Positions 5,082-6,947 of a stretch of 6,947 nt of DNA are shown here, piece after piece (position 1 is the stretch's first letter; the number at the start of each line of letters is the position of its first letter). A program made the position numbers and the translations under genes. The stretch is taken from contig JAGMEO010000027.1 in NCBI GenBank assembly GCA_023128135.1, positions 1-6,947 on the forward strand, written 5' to 3'. The notes beneath the pieces are model-generated. The model was not told where the DNA came from, ran no database searches, and was given only the letters and a program-made list of their open reading frames with translations. The DNA is from Candidatus Bathyarchaeota archaeon (lineage in GTDB: Archaea > Thermoproteota > Bathyarchaeia > RBG-16-48-13 > JAGMEO01).

Positions 5082-5116
5082 GCATGAAATATTGACAGAA
5101 TGAAAATATAAGTGAA

Positions 5117-5126
5117 ATATATAAAT
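5117..5126 (-). promoter_or_regulatory. TATA box of the S component-pantoate kinase operon
   Basis: ATTTATATAT on the minus strand, about 40 nt before the ATG at 5081. It predicts a leader of about 15 nt and rules out the 20-codon N-terminal extension. Confidence 0.6.
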
Positions 5127-5153
5127 AGAATTTTCTCTCACGCGCGAAGTTAT

Positions 5154-5294
5154 TTAGGAGAAGCAGCAGCGCCTTTTTTTTGGATCTTGAGGGCATGTTT
5201 TATCTAAATCTACGATGCAGTAGTTGGGTGCTCGATAACCGTATTCGCATGTTCCGCTTGACAGTATTTTTACTGTTCCTCTTTGAACTTCCAA
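5154..5294 (-). CDS. Small cysteine-rich protein, 46 residues, function unknown
   Basis: TTG-initiated frame 27 nt after the stop of the AAA+ ATPase gene, same strand. Starts MEVQRGTVKILSSG; cysteines at 16, 26, 34, 43 and 44, with CEYGYRAPNYC and a basic PKKRRCCFS end. Five Cys in 46 residues suggests a zinc or Fe-S knuckle. An in-frame TGA lies three codons before the TTG, so no longer version exists, and no ATG is available. The ribosome site is weak. A run of eight A in the message (5174-5181) falls near the end; a one-base error there would replace RRCCFS with GAAASPK. I do not recognise the family. Position suggests co-transcription with the ATPase. Reality of the gene rests on the Cys-rich composition and tidy spacing. 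Confidence 0.45.
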   Translation of the reverse strand: MEVQRGTVKILSSGTCEYGYRAPNYCIVDLDKTCPQDPKKRRCCFS

Positions 5295-5321
5295 ATTGAA
5301 TCAACTTTTTGGGGCGTATAT

Positions 5322-6944
5322 TTAGGCAGACAATTCACTCCATCTTTTCAGGTTCAATTTTCTTAGTTTCTTAAAGAGGCTTCCGAAATCTATTACTTCG
5401 TTTAATGAACCATTTTGTAGCATAGATGGCTTGGGTTGCCTGACAATTAACTCATCGAGTAGATAGTTCATTGCAAGCTGAACCGCCTCTTCCGGTGGTT
5501 CGAGAACAACAGTATTCTTGGGAATGTCCTCTTTCTCATCCACCAAGGACTTGAGTTGAGTGAAATAGTCCAGTATAGTAAGGTTGCTGCCAATCTTTAT
5601 AGCGTTATCGATCTGCCTTGTCCCAAAGTTCAAGCGGATGGTGTTTAGGTTCCCAACCTCTTTCAGGAATGTGACGTACTCGTTACCGATGCTCTTCACT
5701 CTTTCATAGTCTTCTTCTGGCCACGAGATATTTGGGTTAGGATAGCCATCTATGGCTGGTCTATTGGAGGCGATCTCGTAGAGGAGGCAGAGAAACAGTC
5801 GAATTTTCCAGGCCTCTTGCTCGTCCATTTTGAGATGGCGGTCTTGGTAGAATTCGTGTACTTTGTCATCGTAGACATAGGCTCTAAGGATGAGTCTGGA
5901 TAGTATTGCTCTGATGTCTGAGTCAAAGGAGAGTATGCCCTTGGATTTATCATAATTTATATTAAAATTGACTATGAAGCATCCTTTGAAATGATATTCT
6001 GGGACGCTTATTCCACTCTTCAGCGCCCATCTGATCTTCTCCCCTTCGAATATTCTTTTCTGAAGCGTCTTAAGTTCAGGTGATAGCCGTAGCCATTTGG
6101 TGTATTCGTCGTTAAGGTAGATGAAGTTGTAGCCGCTGTGTTCTTCGATGTAGCTTCTAAATATGAATGAGGGGCCTGTGACATCCTCTATTCCGTCTCG
6201 GATGAAGGGGATGCCGCAGGGCTCAACTTTTGGGTCGGCGGAACCACAGAGGAGGTTTCTTGTAACGAAGCTTTTTCCCGAGTTTTGATCTCCCGCGTTT
6301 GCGATGTTTATACGGCTGTTAAGGATTTTGTCTGGGGTCTCTATCCTCACATTGTTTACCGCAGGGATTGTGGCTAATGTCAATAAGACTTCAGCGAATG
6401 GGTAAATGTCGAGTGTGCAGCTATAACCCGCATATCGTTTAGCATAGAGTATCAGATCTTTTAATCCTATCCTTGATAGTTCTTCGATGTTTTCTTTTGC
6501 TTCTTTGAGTCGTTCTTGGTATTCTTCTCTCTTCTTTGATACGAATTCGAGTTCATCTAGGAGGTTTTGGCCCTCAGATCTCATGGTTCCGTTTGTTGTG
6601 AGGCATGATGTTAAGACTCTTTCTATTTTTAGTTGCAGGTTAACTTCGAGTTTTGTGTGTGTGATTTGGTTGACCTTGGTTCTTACTGTAAGTTCTTTGA
6701 TTTTGGTCTGAATTTCTTCGTATTCTATCTGCGCTATCTCTTTTCCTGTCTGGGTCGTTTGATAATATCCTCTCTTCTTCTTTGTGACCAGACCTTTAAT
6801 TCTAAGTCTGTTAAGGACGTCAATCAGAGCTTCTTTTGTACTGTTATACGGATTTTCTGGGTGAGCCCTTAATTCGCTTAGTTTAGTAGAGCCCAGTTGT
6901 CCAAGTAACTGAATTATTTGATGTTGTTGAGGCGAGAGTTTCAT
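5322..6944 (-). CDS. Winged-helix AAA+ ATPase with MCM-like core
   Basis: 540 residues, family not firmly recognised. Residues 3-75 look like a winged helix (LSPQQHQIIQLLGQLG, wing near KKKRGYYQTTQTG). Residues about 76-160 are charged and helical, probably coiled coil. The ATPase core has Walker A GDQNSGKS (218-225), Walker B FIYLNDE (274-280), sensor 1 FIVNFN (323-328), arginine finger ILSRLILRAYVYDD (347-360) and a sensor-2-like GTRQIDNAIKI (441-451). The stretch EGEKIRWALKSGI (300-312) before sensor 1 occupies the place of the helix-2 insert hairpin of MCM proteins. The arginine-finger and RQ[LI][DE] motifs also match MCM. MCM's N-terminal OB fold and zinc finger are absent. A DNA helicase or loader, perhaps from an integrated element, is the likely role. 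The ATG lies 3 nt from the window edge, so an upstream start is possible, although the winged helix begins at once. Confidence 0.65.
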   Translation of the reverse strand: MKLSPQQHQIIQLLGQLGSTKLSELRAHPENPYNSTKEALIDVLNRLRIKGLVTKKKRGYYQTTQTGKEIAQIEYEEIQTKIKELTVRTKVNQITHTKLEVNLQLKIERVLTSCLTTNGTMRSEGQNLLDELEFVSKKREEYQERLKEAKENIEELSRIGLKDLILYAKRYAGYSCTLDIYPFAEVLLTLATIPAVNNVRIETPDKILNSRINIANAGDQNSGKSFVTRNLLCGSADPKVEPCGIPFIRDGIEDVTGPSFIFRSYIEEHSGYNFIYLNDEYTKWLRLSPELKTLQKRIFEGEKIRWALKSGISVPEYHFKGCFIVNFNINYDKSKGILSFDSDIRAILSRLILRAYVYDDKVHEFYQDRHLKMDEQEAWKIRLFLCLLYEIASNRPAIDGYPNPNISWPEEDYERVKSIGNEYVTFLKEVGNLNTIRLNFGTRQIDNAIKIGSNLTILDYFTQLKSLVDEKEDIPKNTVVLEPPEEAVQLAMNYLLDELIVRQPKPSMLQNGSLNEVIDFGSLFKKLRKLNLKRWSELSA

Positions 6945-6947
6945 AGA

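Noticed and set aside
5082..5141. 20-codon N-terminal extension of the S component (ATG at 5141)
   Set aside because: The extension contains the operon's TATA box and reads as non-family sequence; the ATG at 5081 begins just before the first membrane helix.

Overview
The window reads as an archaeal chromosome segment. It has AT-rich TATA boxes about 25-40 nt ahead of genes, archaea-type families (pantoate kinase of the GHMP superfamily, DUF211, an archaeal VIT-like transporter, a COG2522-type regulator), and above all two tRNA genes split by bulge-helix-bulge (BHB) introns at non-canonical positions. That combination suggests a TACK-group archaeon; Bathyarchaeia is my best guess, but no marker in the window fixes the taxon.

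Layout. 1-301 (-): 5' part of a superoxide reductase, running off the window. 391-786 (-): helix-turn-helix regulator with a C-terminal cysteine cluster, upstream of and probably co-transcribed with it. 787-1125: non-coding, with its own promoter signals and an imperfect inverted repeat. 1126-1869 (+): six-TM membrane protein whose frame is open throughout except for one TGA, exactly where the first Cys of a CxxC would be. 1994-2611 (+): VIT1/CCC1-family metal transporter. 2704-2985 (+): DUF211 protein. 3006-3125 (-): tRNA-Gly(GCC) with two introns. 3182-3338 (-): tRNA-Phe(GAA) with three introns. 3416-5081 (-): two-gene operon of an ECF-type S component and pantoate kinase. 5154-5294 (-): 46-residue cysteine-rich protein. 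5322-6944 (-): winged-helix plus coiled-coil protein with an AAA+ ATPase core that resembles MCM helicases.

How they fit. The regulator and superoxide reductase look like an oxidative-stress unit. The VIT-like transporter and the membrane protein with two metal-type Cys/His clusters sit nearby, so 1-2985 may be a redox/metal neighbourhood (inference). Pantoate kinase belongs to archaeal coenzyme A synthesis, and the S component ahead of it probably imports a precursor of that or a related vitamin pathway. The most striking content is in 3006-3338: when five short introns obeying one BHB rule are removed, both tRNAs become textbook cloverleaves. The second most striking items are the in-frame TGA at a CxxC motif and the MCM-like ATPase without MCM's usual N-terminal half.
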